Assembly: GCF_016862395.1 (NCBI RefSeq)
Contig: NZ_BOMW01000019.1
Location: 1-64,000, forward strand
Source of the DNA: Actinoplanes siamensis
GTDB taxonomy: Bacteria; Actinomycetota; Actinomycetes; Mycobacteriales; Micromonosporaceae
DNA: 64,000 nt
Direction of reading: 5' to 3'
The notes beneath the pieces were generated by a model that saw only the letters and a program-made list of their open reading frames with translations, did no database searches and was not told where the DNA came from. A program made the position numbers and the translations under genes. The stretch's first letter is position 1. The number at the start of each line of letters is the position of its first letter. Below are positions 19,831 to 28,415 of this stretch, piece by piece.

Positions 19831-19943
19831 TGCGGACCCCCGGGCCGGCCCGGCACAGGGGCGTCTCCGCCGGGGTGCGGACCCCCGGGCCGGCCCGGCA
19901 CAGGGGCGTCTCCGCCGGGGTGCGGCGCCCCGGCCCGGCCGGA
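19831..19943. repeat. 45-bp GC tandem repeat, two perfect copies plus a decayed third
   Basis: Copies at 19831-19875 and 19876-19920 are identical, each beginning TGCGGACCCCCGGG and containing CAGGGGCGTCTCCGCC. A third, diverged start (TGCGGCGCCCCGGCC) follows at 19921. It lies just downstream of the helicase gene, in a 400-bp gap that otherwise shows no gene. Confidence 0.85.
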
Positions 19944-19949
19944 CGTCGC

Positions 19950-22094
19950 CTACGGATGCCAGCCGGGGTTCGTGCCGACCGTGGTGAGGCGCTGCGTGGC
20001 GCGGGACAGCGCGACGTACAGCGTGCGGACGCCGGCCCGGTCCACCGCGATCTCGCCCGGCTCGACCAGCACCACCGCGTCGTACTCCATGCCCTTGGCC
20101 TCCAGCGCGGTCACCACCTGGACGCGTTCCGGCAGGCCGGCCACCCAGCCGGCCGTCTCGTCCCGGCGCGGCACCGGGGCGATCACGCCGATCGTCCCGT
20201 CCACGTCGGCCAGCTGCTTCTCGGTCAGCTCGCGGACCGTCGCCGGCAGCGCGCCGGGAGCGGTCACCACGTCCACCGGGTCGACGCCGGTGGACCGGAC
20301 CGCCGAGGGCAGCGGCAGATCCGGCAGGATCGCCCGGATCACCCCGGCCGCCACCGCGAAGATCTCCGATGAGTTCCGGTAGTTGGTGGTCAGCGCGTAG
20401 CTGTTGCGCTTGCGCGAGCCGAGCGCCTTCTCCCGGGCCCGGTCCAGCTCGGCGGGGTCGCCGGACCACGCGGTCTGCGCCGGGTCGCCGACGATCGTCC
20501 AGGACGCGTACTGCCCGCGGCGGCCGATCATCCGCCACTGCATCGGCGAGACGTCCTGCGACTCGTCGACCACGACGTGCGCGTAGTCCCGGTAGTCCTC
20601 CTCGCGCTGGACCTGCTGGGCCCGCTGCGCGGCCTGACGGTCGGCGAAGGTGGAGACCTCCTGGATCCCGTCCCGTACGTGGAAGGGGTTCTTCGTCTTC
20701 TTCTGCGGCCGGCGCGGGCGGCCCATCAGCTCGTCGAGCTCGTCCAGCAGCGCCACGTCGGCGATCGTCGGGCCGTGCTCGGCCAGGGCGTCGAAGGAGC
20801 CCTGCAGGGTCTCGATCTCGTCCCGGGACAGGACCCCGGTGGCGTACGACCGGAGCCGCCGCGGATCGGCCAGCCACCGCAGCACCCCCAACGGGGTGAA
20901 GCGCGGCCACCACGCCTTGAGGAACTCCCGGAAATCGGAGCGGTCGGCCAGCTCCGCCTCGAATTCGCGCTTCTCCGGCAGCCCGGCCACCTTCTGATCC
21001 CGGGCCTGCGCCCAGAGCGCGTCGAAGAGCCGGTCGAAGCCGTGCCCCCGAACCTCGTTGCGGCGCGCGCCCCGGGGCAGCGCGGCGCGGCGGATCTTGT
21101 CCAGCCCGGCCGAGTCCACCCGCAGCAGCGTGCCGCGGTAGAGCAGGCGCAGCTCGGTGGGACCGTCCGGGACCGCGTCGTGCGAGGCCCGCTCCAGCAC
21201 CCGGCGCATCCGCAGCGAGCCCTTGATCGCGGCCACCTCGCCGGTGTCCACCCGGGTCGCGTCCCAGCCCGGCACCAGCGACCCGAGCGAGCGCAGCGTC
21301 GCGGTGTCCTCGCCGAGCGAGGGCAGCACGGTGGCGATGTACTCCACGAAGACGCCGGACGGGCCGACCACCAGGATGCCGCCGCCGGCGAACCGGCTGC
21401 GGTCGGAGTAGAGCAGGTAGGCGGCGCGGTGCAGGGCCACAGCGGTCTTGCCGGTGCCCGGGCCGCCGGTCACGATCGTCACCCCGGAGGCGGGGGAGCG
21501 GATCGCCTCGTCCTGCTCGCGCTGGATGGTGGCGACGATGTCGCGCATCCCGCGGCCGGTCGCCTTGGCCAGGCTGGCCAGCAGGGCGCCGTCGCCGACC
21601 ACCCGCATCCCGGGCGGGGCCGACTCCGGGTCCAGCAGGTCGTCCTCGATGCCGGTGACCTTCTCCCGGCTGGACTGGATCATCCGGCGCCGGATCACGC
21701 CCAGCGGCTCGGCCGGGGTGGCCTGGTAGAAGGCCGCGGCGGCGGGCGCCCGCCAGTCGACGACCAGCGGTTTCGAACTGTCGTCGCGGATGCCCATGCG
21801 GCCCACGTAGTGGGTGGCGCCGTCCTTCTGGTCGAGGCGGCCGAAGACCAGCCCCTCGTACTCGGTGTCCAGGGCGTGTCGGCGGCGGGCCGCGTGGTAG
21901 ACCATCGCGTCGCGCTCGACCAGGGCTCCGAAGGTGCCGACTCCGGCGAGCTGATAGCCCTCCTTCTCGGCGCGGGACGCGAGTGCCCGCAGCTCGGCGA
22001 GACGGGCGTAGACCCGGTCCACGTGCTGCTGCTCGACCGCGATCTCCTGTTGCAGGACGGTGGCGTCGCTCAAGTCGGTCGTTCTCCCTTTCAT
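19950..22094 (-). CDS. helD: HelD-type RNA polymerase recycling ATPase (UvrD/Rep-like superfamily 1)
   Basis: 714 residues. The N-terminal coiled-coil (residues ~8-60) is followed by Y-V-G-R-M-G-I and V-V-D-W-R-A-P-A, the conserved entry of HelD proteins. Superfamily 1 motifs come in order: T-G-G-P-G-T-G-K-T-A (Walker A, near residue 200), V-V-V-D-E-S-Q-D-V (motif II), V-G-D-P-A-Q-T (motif III), T-T-N-Y-R-N-S (motif IV region), A-K-G-M-E-Y-D (motif V) and Y-V-A-L-S-R-A-T-Q (motif VI). HelD displaces stalled or drug-bound RNA polymerase from nucleic acid. The N-terminal arm looks closer to the general actinobacterial HelD than to rifampicin-linked HelR, and no long palindrome of the rifampicin-associated kind was seen upstream. 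The ATG lacks a clear ribosome site. Confidence 0.82.
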   Translation of the reverse strand: MKGRTTDLSDATVLQQEIAVEQQHVDRVYARLAELRALASRAEKEGYQLAGVGTFGALVERDAMVYHAARRRHALDTEYEGLVFGRLDQKDGATHYVGRMGIRDDSSKPLVVDWRAPAAAAFYQATPAEPLGVIRRRMIQSSREKVTGIEDDLLDPESAPPGMRVVGDGALLASLAKATGRGMRDIVATIQREQDEAIRSPASGVTIVTGGPGTGKTAVALHRAAYLLYSDRSRFAGGGILVVGPSGVFVEYIATVLPSLGEDTATLRSLGSLVPGWDATRVDTGEVAAIKGSLRMRRVLERASHDAVPDGPTELRLLYRGTLLRVDSAGLDKIRRAALPRGARRNEVRGHGFDRLFDALWAQARDQKVAGLPEKREFEAELADRSDFREFLKAWWPRFTPLGVLRWLADPRRLRSYATGVLSRDEIETLQGSFDALAEHGPTIADVALLDELDELMGRPRRPQKKTKNPFHVRDGIQEVSTFADRQAAQRAQQVQREEDYRDYAHVVVDESQDVSPMQWRMIGRRGQYASWTIVGDPAQTAWSGDPAELDRAREKALGSRKRNSYALTTNYRNSSEIFAVAAGVIRAILPDLPLPSAVRSTGVDPVDVVTAPGALPATVRELTEKQLADVDGTIGVIAPVPRRDETAGWVAGLPERVQVVTALEAKGMEYDAVVLVEPGEIAVDRAGVRTLYVALSRATQRLTTVGTNPGWHP

Positions 22095-22225
22095 GCGCAC
22101 CACCAGCGCTCGCGCGAAGGGGGCAATCGAACTTACTCCTGCCCCGCAACGTGCGTCGAAGCGGCCTGGCGTCACCGCATCGTTCGAACCTCTCACAAAC
22201 GATCGGCGAGGTGCGGATGTTCCGG

Positions 22226-23164
22226 TCAAGCGGCCTTGCGGTACTGGGCGCGGGTGGCCCTGCGGGTGGCCCGGTTGGCCCGGCGCACCACCTCGACCAG
22301 CGCTGCGGAGACCTCCTCCGGGCGCTCCAGCGGCAGCATGTGCCCGGCGCCCGGGCAGACCGTCAGCCGGGCGTTCGGCAGCGCCCCGGCGATCGATTCG
22401 GCGCACGGCGGCGGGGTGAGCCGGTCCCGGTCGCCGACCAGCACCGCGGCCGGCACGTCGGCGAACGCGGCCAGGGTGTCCAGCCGCTGCTGGGCGCCGA
22501 TCGAGGCGCGGAAGCCGCCGATCGAGCGCAGCGACGCGCGTCCCACGCCGCGCAGGGTCAGGCCGAGCGCGTCGTCGGCGCACTGGTCGCCGAAGAGCAG
22601 CCAGCGCAGCGCGGGCGCCAGGGCGGGCAGCACGATCCGGTGCGGCCGCCAGGCGCCGGAGCGGGCCAGCACGCCGGCCCCGAGCGTCTCACCCACCCGC
22701 AGCACGCCGGCCACGCTCTCCGGCAGCCCGTAGCGGGTGTGCGTGTGGCCCTCGGCGGTCGTGGAGACCAGCAGCAGGCCGGCCACCCGGCCGCTGAACT
22801 CGTCCGGGTGGCGGTGGGCGTACTCCATGATGGTCATGCCGCCCATCGAGTGCCCGCCGAGCACCACCGGGCCGGCCGGCGCCAGCCGGCGCAGCACCTC
22901 GGCCAGGTCGTCGCCGAGCTGGTCCAGGGTGGCCGAGCGGCGCCGGGTGGCCGACGAGCGGCCGTGTCCCCGGGTGTCGTAGGTGATCACCCGTGGCGCT
23001 CGGCGGCCCAGCCCGCGCAGCGCGTCCACCTGGTGCCGCCAGGTCCGCCGGTCCAGGCACCAGCCGTGCGCCAGCACCACGGTGACCGGGGCGTCCCGCG
23101 GCCCGTCGATCTCGGCGTGCAGGCGCACGCCGTCGGCCAGCGTGATCTCGGTTCGCTCGGACAT
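22226..23164 (-). CDS. Alpha/beta-fold hydrolase
   Basis: 312 residues; GGAGGTG before the ATG fixes the start. H-G-W-C-L-D near residue 35 is the oxyanion-hole segment, G-G-H-S-M-G-G-M near residue 105 holds the nucleophile Ser, a V-G-D-R-D-R-L-T segment carries the acid, and G-A-G-H-M-L-P the catalytic His. The C-terminal 20 residues are very basic (R-R-A-N-R-A-T-R-R-A-T-R). No signal peptide. Substrate not predictable; an esterase, lipase or haloperoxidase-like role is possible. Confidence 0.85.
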   Translation of the reverse strand: MSERTEITLADGVRLHAEIDGPRDAPVTVVLAHGWCLDRRTWRHQVDALRGLGRRAPRVITYDTRGHGRSSATRRRSATLDQLGDDLAEVLRRLAPAGPVVLGGHSMGGMTIMEYAHRHPDEFSGRVAGLLLVSTTAEGHTHTRYGLPESVAGVLRVGETLGAGVLARSGAWRPHRIVLPALAPALRWLLFGDQCADDALGLTLRGVGRASLRSIGGFRASIGAQQRLDTLAAFADVPAAVLVGDRDRLTPPPCAESIAGALPNARLTVCPGAGHMLPLERPEEVSAALVEVVRRANRATRRATRAQYRKAA

Positions 23165-23317
23165 GGGCACCTCCGCGTATCGCACGTACGCCCCCCGCTG
23201 TACCCACGGGTAATAATCATCACTCGCGATCTTCCGATCCGCTACTGTGCGACACGATCACGGTGAACTGCCTCCCAATCACTTTCGTTCGCCCCCCGGG
23301 CAGCGAGAATCAAGGAC

Positions 23318-23935
23318 ATGACAGCCATCCGCGCTGCCCAGGCCATCACGCCCAGTACCGCCTTGGGCGAGCTCATCACGGGCAACAAGCGCTTCGTGTA
23401 CGGGAATCCGCAATACGGGCACAACGTCACTCAGGCCGCCGCGACGGCCGGGGGGCAGCAGCCGCACTCGGTGGTGCTCGGCTGCATCGACTCCCGCGTG
23501 CCGCTCGAGGCGATCTTCGACCAGCCGTTCGGCTCGATCTGCGTGGCGCGCTCGGGCGCGCACGTGCTGGACCGGTCCCTGGTCGGCTCGGTGGAGTTCG
23601 CGGTGTCGGCGCTCGGCGTCTCGCTCGCCCTGGTGGTGGGGCACAAGCGGTGCGGCGCGGTGACCGCCACTGTCGACGCGATCCGTTCCGACGACCGTCC
23701 CGGCGGTGACGTCGGCTACCTGGTGGAGGAGATCGCCGCGGCGGTGGACGGGGTCGACCTGGACGACCCGGCCGCGACCGACCAGGTGATCCGGGCGCAC
23801 GTGATCCGCACGACCGAGCGGCTGCGGGAGAGCCCCGCGCTGGCCACCGCTGTCGCCGAGGGGCGGATCGACGTGGTCGGCGCGATCTACGACCTGGACA
23901 CCGGCTGGGTGGAGTTCCTCAACCGCAAGGACTGA
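23318..23935 (+). CDS. Beta-class carbonic anhydrase
   Basis: 205 residues with AAGGA before the ATG. Zinc ligands and catalytic dyad are intact: G-C-I-D-S-R (Cys with the Asp-Arg pair) near residue 55 and G-H-K-R-C-G (His and Cys) near residue 107. The enzyme interconverts CO2 and bicarbonate, feeding carboxylases such as the acyl-CoA carboxylase encoded 3 kb downstream; that link is inference. No export signal, so cytoplasmic. Divergent from the hydrolase gene across 153 bp. Confidence 0.92.
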   Translation: MTAIRAAQAITPSTALGELITGNKRFVYGNPQYGHNVTQAAATAGGQQPHSVVLGCIDSRVPLEAIFDQPFGSICVARSGAHVLDRSLVGSVEFAVSALGVSLALVVGHKRCGAVTATVDAIRSDDRPGGDVGYLVEEIAAAVDGVDLDDPAATDQVIRAHVIRTTERLRESPALATAVAEGRIDVVGAIYDLDTGWVEFLNRKD

Positions 23936-23964
23936 TCAGATTGGGCTGATCATCAGCAGATGTG

Positions 23965-24002
23965 AAAAGGCACCTCCCGGCCGCGGCCGGGAGGTGCCTT
24001 TT
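23965..24002. terminator. Strong bidirectional terminator
   Basis: A perfect 19-bp inverted repeat: AAAAGGCACCTCCCGGCCG followed directly by its complement, ending in TTTT on either strand. It lies between the convergent carbonic anhydrase and the small gene at 24014. Confidence 0.92.
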
Positions 24003-24013
24003 ACCGTTCCTGC

Positions 24014-24340
24014 TCAGCCCTCGAAGACGCCGGCGTCGACGAGACGCTTCTCGGTGTCGGCCCAGCCGTGCTCCGGGTTGGTCGAGTGCAGCGAGTTGAT
24101 CTCGGCGCGGATCTTGGCGCCGTGGCCGGCCCCGGCCAGCACGCGGATCTCCTCGACGAAGGCGTCCGAGTCGGTCTTGAGGTGGGTGGTCTTGCCGTTG
24201 GTCAGGTTGCGCACGTACGCGAAGCGGCCGTTGGCAAGCGGGATGAGGTACTTGTACTCACCGAGCACGCTGAGGGCGCCACCGGTGCTCTGGCCGGCGC
24301 GGACTGATGCGCGGGCGGTCTTTGAGGTGTTGCTCGCCAC
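24014..24340 (-). CDS. Small conserved-looking cytoplasmic protein, unknown
   Basis: 108 residues from a GTG with AAGGAG nine bases upstream. After a Ser/Thr/Ala-rich N-terminus (residues 1-25) comes a compact folded region: Y-K-Y-L-I-P-L-A-N-G-R-F-A-Y-V-R-N-L, then a helical part and a short W-A-D-T-E-K-R-L-V-D-A-G-V-F ending. Strong ribosome site, good codon bias and the terminator at its end make it a real gene. No recognised family and no catalytic motif. Confidence 0.7.
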   Translation of the reverse strand: MASNTSKTARASVRAGQSTGGALSVLGEYKYLIPLANGRFAYVRNLTNGKTTHLKTDSDAFVEEIRVLAGAGHGAKIRAEINSLHSTNPEHGWADTEKRLVDAGVFEG

Positions 24341-24585
24341 GGCGGTACTCCTTGAGGAAAAGCTCGAGCAGAGAGAAAAAGGCCGTACCAACTCTACACG
24401 ACCGGCCGCGGACCGTGCCGTCGGAGCAGGTACAGCCGTTGGACCGGATATGCCACTACGACTGGTCCCGCAGTCGATGTTGCGGATTCTCTGGCGCACC
24501 ATCCGTACCAACCGGCATCATGGGACACGATCAACCGCGGTCGAGGTCGTAGGGGAAGACGCACCTCGGTCTCCGGGAGGTCACC

Positions 24586-25077
24586 GTGCCAACGTGTGGC
24601 GTCGTATACGTCCACTCAACCCCGCTCGCCGTGTGCCAGCACGTCGAGTGGGCCATAGCGCGCGTCCTGACCGCGCCGGTCAACCTGCATTGGACCGTGC
24701 AGCCGGTCGACCCCAGCATGCGTCGAGCGGAGTGCAGCTGGACCGGACGCGCGGGAACTGGCGCCGAGCTGGCTGCTGCCCTCCGGCAGTGGCCCATGAT
24801 CCGTTTCGAGGTGACCGAAGAGCCGAGCCCCGGACTGGACGGCGAACGCTTCATGCACGTCCCGGGCCGCGGGCTGTTCCACGCAACGATGGGCGCCTCG
24901 GGCGACATCCAGCTCGGCGAGGACCGGCTGCGCGCCATCATGGCTTCGGCCCGCGCTCCGGAGGCGTTGGCGCATGCCCTGGAGAAGGCGCTCGGCACCG
25001 CGTGGGACGCCGAGCTCGAGCCGTACCGGTACGCCGGCGACGGCGCCCCGGTGACGCTTCTCACCCGGGTCGGCTAG
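24586..25077 (+). CDS. DUF3145 family protein
   Basis: 163 residues beginning M-P-T-C-G-V-V-Y-V-H-S-T-P-L-A-V-C-Q-H-V-E-W, the characteristic opening of DUF3145, an actinobacteria-restricted family of unknown function. Length matches the family. F-H-A-T-M-G-A-S-G-D-I-Q-L-G-E-D-R-L near residue 98 is its second conserved block. Found close to fatty-acid synthesis genes in many actinomycetes, as it is here; the link is positional only. Confidence 0.88.
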   Translation: MPTCGVVYVHSTPLAVCQHVEWAIARVLTAPVNLHWTVQPVDPSMRRAECSWTGRAGTGAELAAALRQWPMIRFEVTEEPSPGLDGERFMHVPGRGLFHATMGASGDIQLGEDRLRAIMASARAPEALAHALEKALGTAWDAELEPYRYAGDGAPVTLLTRVG

Positions 25078-25182
25078 ACCCTGTCCCGCGGCACGCGCAT
25101 ACGAGGCCAGGGGCCCGAGAACACGCGATCGGTGGACGTACCTGGGGGGATCACGTGGCGGCGATTTCCGCGACCTGATTCG

Positions 25183-26922
25183 ATGGCGGTCGTGAAAAAG
25201 TTGTCGCGTGTCGCATTTGTCGCGCCGCTGTTGCTGCTCGCCGGGGCCTGCGGGGACGACACGAAGACGCCGCGGGCCACGCCCAGCGCCGCCCCGGTGG
25301 GGTCGGCCGCGTCCGCCCCGATCTCCGAGTCGGCGTCCGCGCCGCCCGGCGACCCGGCGGCGCGCGCCGCCGGGACGGTGGCCAAGCTGAGCGACGAGGA
25401 CCTGGCCGGCCAGGTGCTGATGCCGTACGCCTACGGCGGGTCGGCAACCCGGGTGGACGCCGGGTCGGCGGCCGGAAACCAGCAGCTGGCCGGGGTCGCG
25501 ACGCCGGCCGAGATGATCGCCAAGTACAGGCTCGGGGGCCTGATCCTGGTCTCGTTCACCCAGAACGACCCGACCGGCGGGACCAACCCCACGTCGAACG
25601 TGGAGAACCCGAAGCAGGTCCGGGAGCTCACCGACGGCCTGCAGGCGGCGGCCCGGCAACTGCCCGCGGCCGCGCCGCTGATGATCGGGACCGATCAGGA
25701 GTACGGCATCGTGACCAGGATCACCGAGGGGGTCACCGCGCTCCCCTCGGCGCTCGCGGCCGGCGCGGCCGGCAAGCCCGAACTGACCGAGGCGGCCTGG
25801 CACGCGGCCGGCGAAGAGCTGGCCGCGATGGGCATCACCGTCGACTTCGCTCCGGTCGCCGACACGCTCGGCACGGCCGGCAGCGCGGTGATCGGCTCCC
25901 GGTCGTTCGGCTCGGACCCCAAGGCCAACGCCACCCAGGTCGCGGCCGCCGTCCGCGGCCTGCAGGGCGCCGGGGTGTCCGCCGCCCTCAAGCACTTCCC
26001 GGGTCACGGGCACACCAGCGGCGACAGCCACGACGAGCTGCCGGTGATCAAGCAGAGCGCGTCCGCCTGGCGTACCCGGGACCTGCCGCCGTTCCAGGCC
26101 GGCGTGCAGGCCGGCGCCGGCGTGGTGATGTCCGGCCACCTGGACCTGCAGGCTGTCGACAAGGGCGTGGCCGCCACGTTCTCGCACAAGGTGATGACAG
26201 ACGTGCTGCGCGGACAGCTGAAGTTCACCGGGGTGGCGATCACCGACGCGATGAACATGGCGCCGGCCCGCAAGTGGCCGGCCGGCGAGGCAGCGGTCCG
26301 GGCGCTCAACGCGGGCAACGACATGCTGCTCATGCCACCGGACATCGGCGCCGCCCGGGACGGCATCCTGGCCGGCCTGAAGAGCGGCAGCCTGAAGCGG
26401 GCGCGGCTGGTCGAGGCGGTGACCCGGATCCTGACGCTCAAGTTCCGGACCGCGGCGACCCCGCAGCCCGGCCTCGAGGTGGTCGGCTCGGAGCAGCACG
26501 TGCGGGCGGTCTCCGCGCTGGACGCGGCCTCGGTCACGGTGCTGCGCGGGCGCTGCTCCGGACCGCTGGTCAGCGGCCCGGTCACGGTGACCGCGCCGTC
26601 GTCGCGCGGACTGGCCCGGTCCACCCTGGTCAAGGCGTTGCAGGACCAGGGCGTCACGGTCCAGGCCGCTGGTGGTCAGGAGATCCGATTGGTGGGGTAC
26701 GGCGACAAGCCCGTCGACCTGTCCCCGGATGCCGCGATGACGGTGATGATGGACCTGCCGGGCATCCTGGCCTATGCGAAGTCGCCCACGCTCGTCGCCA
26801 CCTACTCCTCCAGCCAGCTGTCGCTCACCGCCCTGGCGGCGGTCATCGCCGGCAAGGCCAAGGCGCCCGGCAAGTCCCCGATAGCCGTCGCGGGCCTGCC
26901 CCGAAGCGCCTGCGTGAAGTAG
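25183..26922 (+). CDS. Glycoside hydrolase family 3 lipoprotein (NagZ-like beta-N-acetylhexosaminidase)
   Basis: 579 residues. Signal with lipobox: V-A-P-L-L-L-L-A-G-A-C, followed by a Thr/Ser/Ala linker. The GH3 barrel covers residues ~65-410; K-H-F-P-G-H-G-H-T-S-G-D-S-H carries the NagZ-type His-Asp general acid/base, and A-I-T-D-A-M-N-M carries the nucleophile Asp. A smaller C-terminal alpha/beta domain follows (~430-579). Predicted to cleave terminal N-acetylglucosamine from muropeptides on the outer face of the membrane. ATG at 25183 is the likely start, but GTG at 25192 is also possible. Confidence 0.9.
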   Translation: MAVVKKLSRVAFVAPLLLLAGACGDDTKTPRATPSAAPVGSAASAPISESASAPPGDPAARAAGTVAKLSDEDLAGQVLMPYAYGGSATRVDAGSAAGNQQLAGVATPAEMIAKYRLGGLILVSFTQNDPTGGTNPTSNVENPKQVRELTDGLQAAARQLPAAAPLMIGTDQEYGIVTRITEGVTALPSALAAGAAGKPELTEAAWHAAGEELAAMGITVDFAPVADTLGTAGSAVIGSRSFGSDPKANATQVAAAVRGLQGAGVSAALKHFPGHGHTSGDSHDELPVIKQSASAWRTRDLPPFQAGVQAGAGVVMSGHLDLQAVDKGVAATFSHKVMTDVLRGQLKFTGVAITDAMNMAPARKWPAGEAAVRALNAGNDMLLMPPDIGAARDGILAGLKSGSLKRARLVEAVTRILTLKFRTAATPQPGLEVVGSEQHVRAVSALDAASVTVLRGRCSGPLVSGPVTVTAPSSRGLARSTLVKALQDQGVTVQAAGGQEIRLVGYGDKPVDLSPDAAMTVMMDLPGILAYAKSPTLVATYSSSQLSLTALAAVIAGKAKAPGKSPIAVAGLPRSACVK

Positions 26923-26935
26923 CCGGCCGGTCGGT

Positions 26936-27103
26936 CAGGGGTGTCCCGCGCCCCGCGAGACACCCCTGAGCGCCGGCCGGGACCCGGCGCCGCAAGCGCC
27001 GCGCCCCCGCTGCCGGCCGGTTCCGGGGGCGTCGCACGCGGACCCTGCGACACCCCCGGCGCCGGCTGGTCGTGAACGGTGGCTCGCGGTCCGTGAGAGA
27101 CCG
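26936..27103. terminator. Three tandem related hairpins between convergent genes
   Basis: Hairpin 1: CAGGGGTGTC/GACACCCCTG (26936-26968). Hairpin 2: GGGGGCGTCGCA/TGCGACACCCCC (27025-27057), one mismatch. Hairpin 3: CGGTGGCTC/GAGAGACCG (27077-27103), weaker. Each is flanked by GCCGGC-type sequence, so the unit appears to have been duplicated. They separate the GH3 gene from the fatty-acid operon end. Confidence 0.6.
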
Positions 27104-27127
27104 CTCAGGGCCGGCTGCGGCGTGGTC

Positions 27128-28396
27128 TCAGAGGGGGATGTTGCTGTGGGTGCCCCGGCCCGGCGGGGCGGCCGCCAGGGCCTCGGCCAGGCGACGACGG
27201 GTCTCGTCCGGGGTGATCACCGCGTCGACCCGGCCGGCGGGCGTCTCCAGCTGAGCCCGGACCAGCCGCTCGTGCAGCGCGTCGCGCTCCTCCGGCGGGA
27301 CGCCCGCCAGCCGGCGGCGGTGCAGGATCGGGACCGCCTCGGCCGGGTCGTGCACCGCCAGCTCGGTGCCCGGCCAGGCGAACACCGCCGACGCGCCCAG
27401 GGCCGCCGAGTTCAACGCCAGGTAGGCGCCGCCGTACGCGCGGCGGGTGACCAGCGTGACCCGCGGGACCACCGCCTCGGCGAACGCGTGCAGGAGCTGG
27501 GCGCCGCTGAGCACGACGCCGTCCGGCTCGTGACCGGGGCCGGGCAGATAACCGGGGGTGTCCACGACCACCAGCAACGGCAGGGCCAGGGCGTCGCACA
27601 TGCGGACGAAACGGGCCGCCTTCTCGGCGCCGGCCGCGTCCAGGCGACCGCCGAGGTGCTGCGGATTCGTGGCGACCACACCGACCGTGCGGCCGGCGAA
27701 CCGGCCCAGCGTGGTGACCAGGTTCGGGGCGCGCGGGGCGTGCAACTCCAGCGGGTCGCCGTCGAGGAGGGCGCGGAGCAACGGCCGTACGTCGTAATCC
27801 TGGTGGTGATCTCGGGGCAGGAACGAGTCGAGCGACCGGCCCAGCGTGCTGCCCGGCGTGACGTCGGCCGGCGAGAGCCGGCCCGGACTGCCCAGCAGCC
27901 GCACCGAACGGCGGCCCGCGGCCACCGCTGTCCCGTCGTCCCCGGCGACCAGGTGTGCCACCCGGGTGGACCCGCCGGCACTGGTGATCACGATGTCGGT
28001 GAGCGCCGACGCGTAGGCGGCGCTGCCGGCCGTCGGTCCGAGCAGCACCGAGATCTGCGGGATCCGGCCGGACGCCCGCACCGTCGCGGCGAAGACCTGG
28101 CCGGCCGCGTCCAGAGCGGCCATGCCCTCGTCCAGGCGCGCCCCGCCGGAGTGCCAGACGCCGGCCACCGGCACCCGTTCCCGGACCGCGAGGTCGATCG
28201 CCTCGACGATCCGCCGGCAGCCGCGCACCCCGATGGCGCCGCCCATCCGGGTGGCGTCGGTGGCGAAGGCGACCGCAGGCGTGCCGTCCACCGATCCGCG
28301 CGCGTGCAGCACCCCCGAGTCGTCCCCCGGTGCGAGCAGGCGCATCGTGTCGTGGTCGAAGAAGCGGCGGAGCCGTGATCCCGGGTCGCGAATCAC
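27128..28396 (-). CDS. accD: Acyl-CoA carboxylase carboxyltransferase (beta) subunit, AccD6-like
   Basis: 422 residues from a GTG after GGGTGGAG. Carboxyltransferase domains are in the AccD order: N-terminal crotonase-like half with W-H-S-G-G-A-R-L-D-E-G (acyl-CoA oxyanion) and C-terminal half with V-D-T-P-G-Y-L-P-G and Y-G-G-A-Y-L-A-L-N. At 422 residues it is shorter than the ~520-residue AccD4/5 type. Its place as last gene after fabF mirrors accD6 after kasA/kasB in mycobacteria. It would transfer carboxyl from biotin to acetyl-CoA to make malonyl-CoA for the preceding enzymes. 19 bp from fabF. Confidence 0.87.
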   Translation of the reverse strand: MIRDPGSRLRRFFDHDTMRLLAPGDDSGVLHARGSVDGTPAVAFATDATRMGGAIGVRGCRRIVEAIDLAVRERVPVAGVWHSGGARLDEGMAALDAAGQVFAATVRASGRIPQISVLLGPTAGSAAYASALTDIVITSAGGSTRVAHLVAGDDGTAVAAGRRSVRLLGSPGRLSPADVTPGSTLGRSLDSFLPRDHHQDYDVRPLLRALLDGDPLELHAPRAPNLVTTLGRFAGRTVGVVATNPQHLGGRLDAAGAEKAARFVRMCDALALPLLVVVDTPGYLPGPGHEPDGVVLSGAQLLHAFAEAVVPRVTLVTRRAYGGAYLALNSAALGASAVFAWPGTELAVHDPAEAVPILHRRRLAGVPPEERDALHERLVRAQLETPAGRVDAVITPDETRRRLAEALAAAPPGRGTHSNIPL

Positions 28397-28415
28397 GGCT
28401 CCACCCCTGGTCGCG

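Noticed and set aside
22095..22225. Rifampicin-associated element before helD
   Set aside because: No long palindrome of the expected kind is visible, and the protein looks more like general HelD than HelR.
20577..22733. 718-codon open frame opposite helD
   Set aside because: Antisense shadow of a GC-rich gene; the composition is repetitive and no motifs are present.
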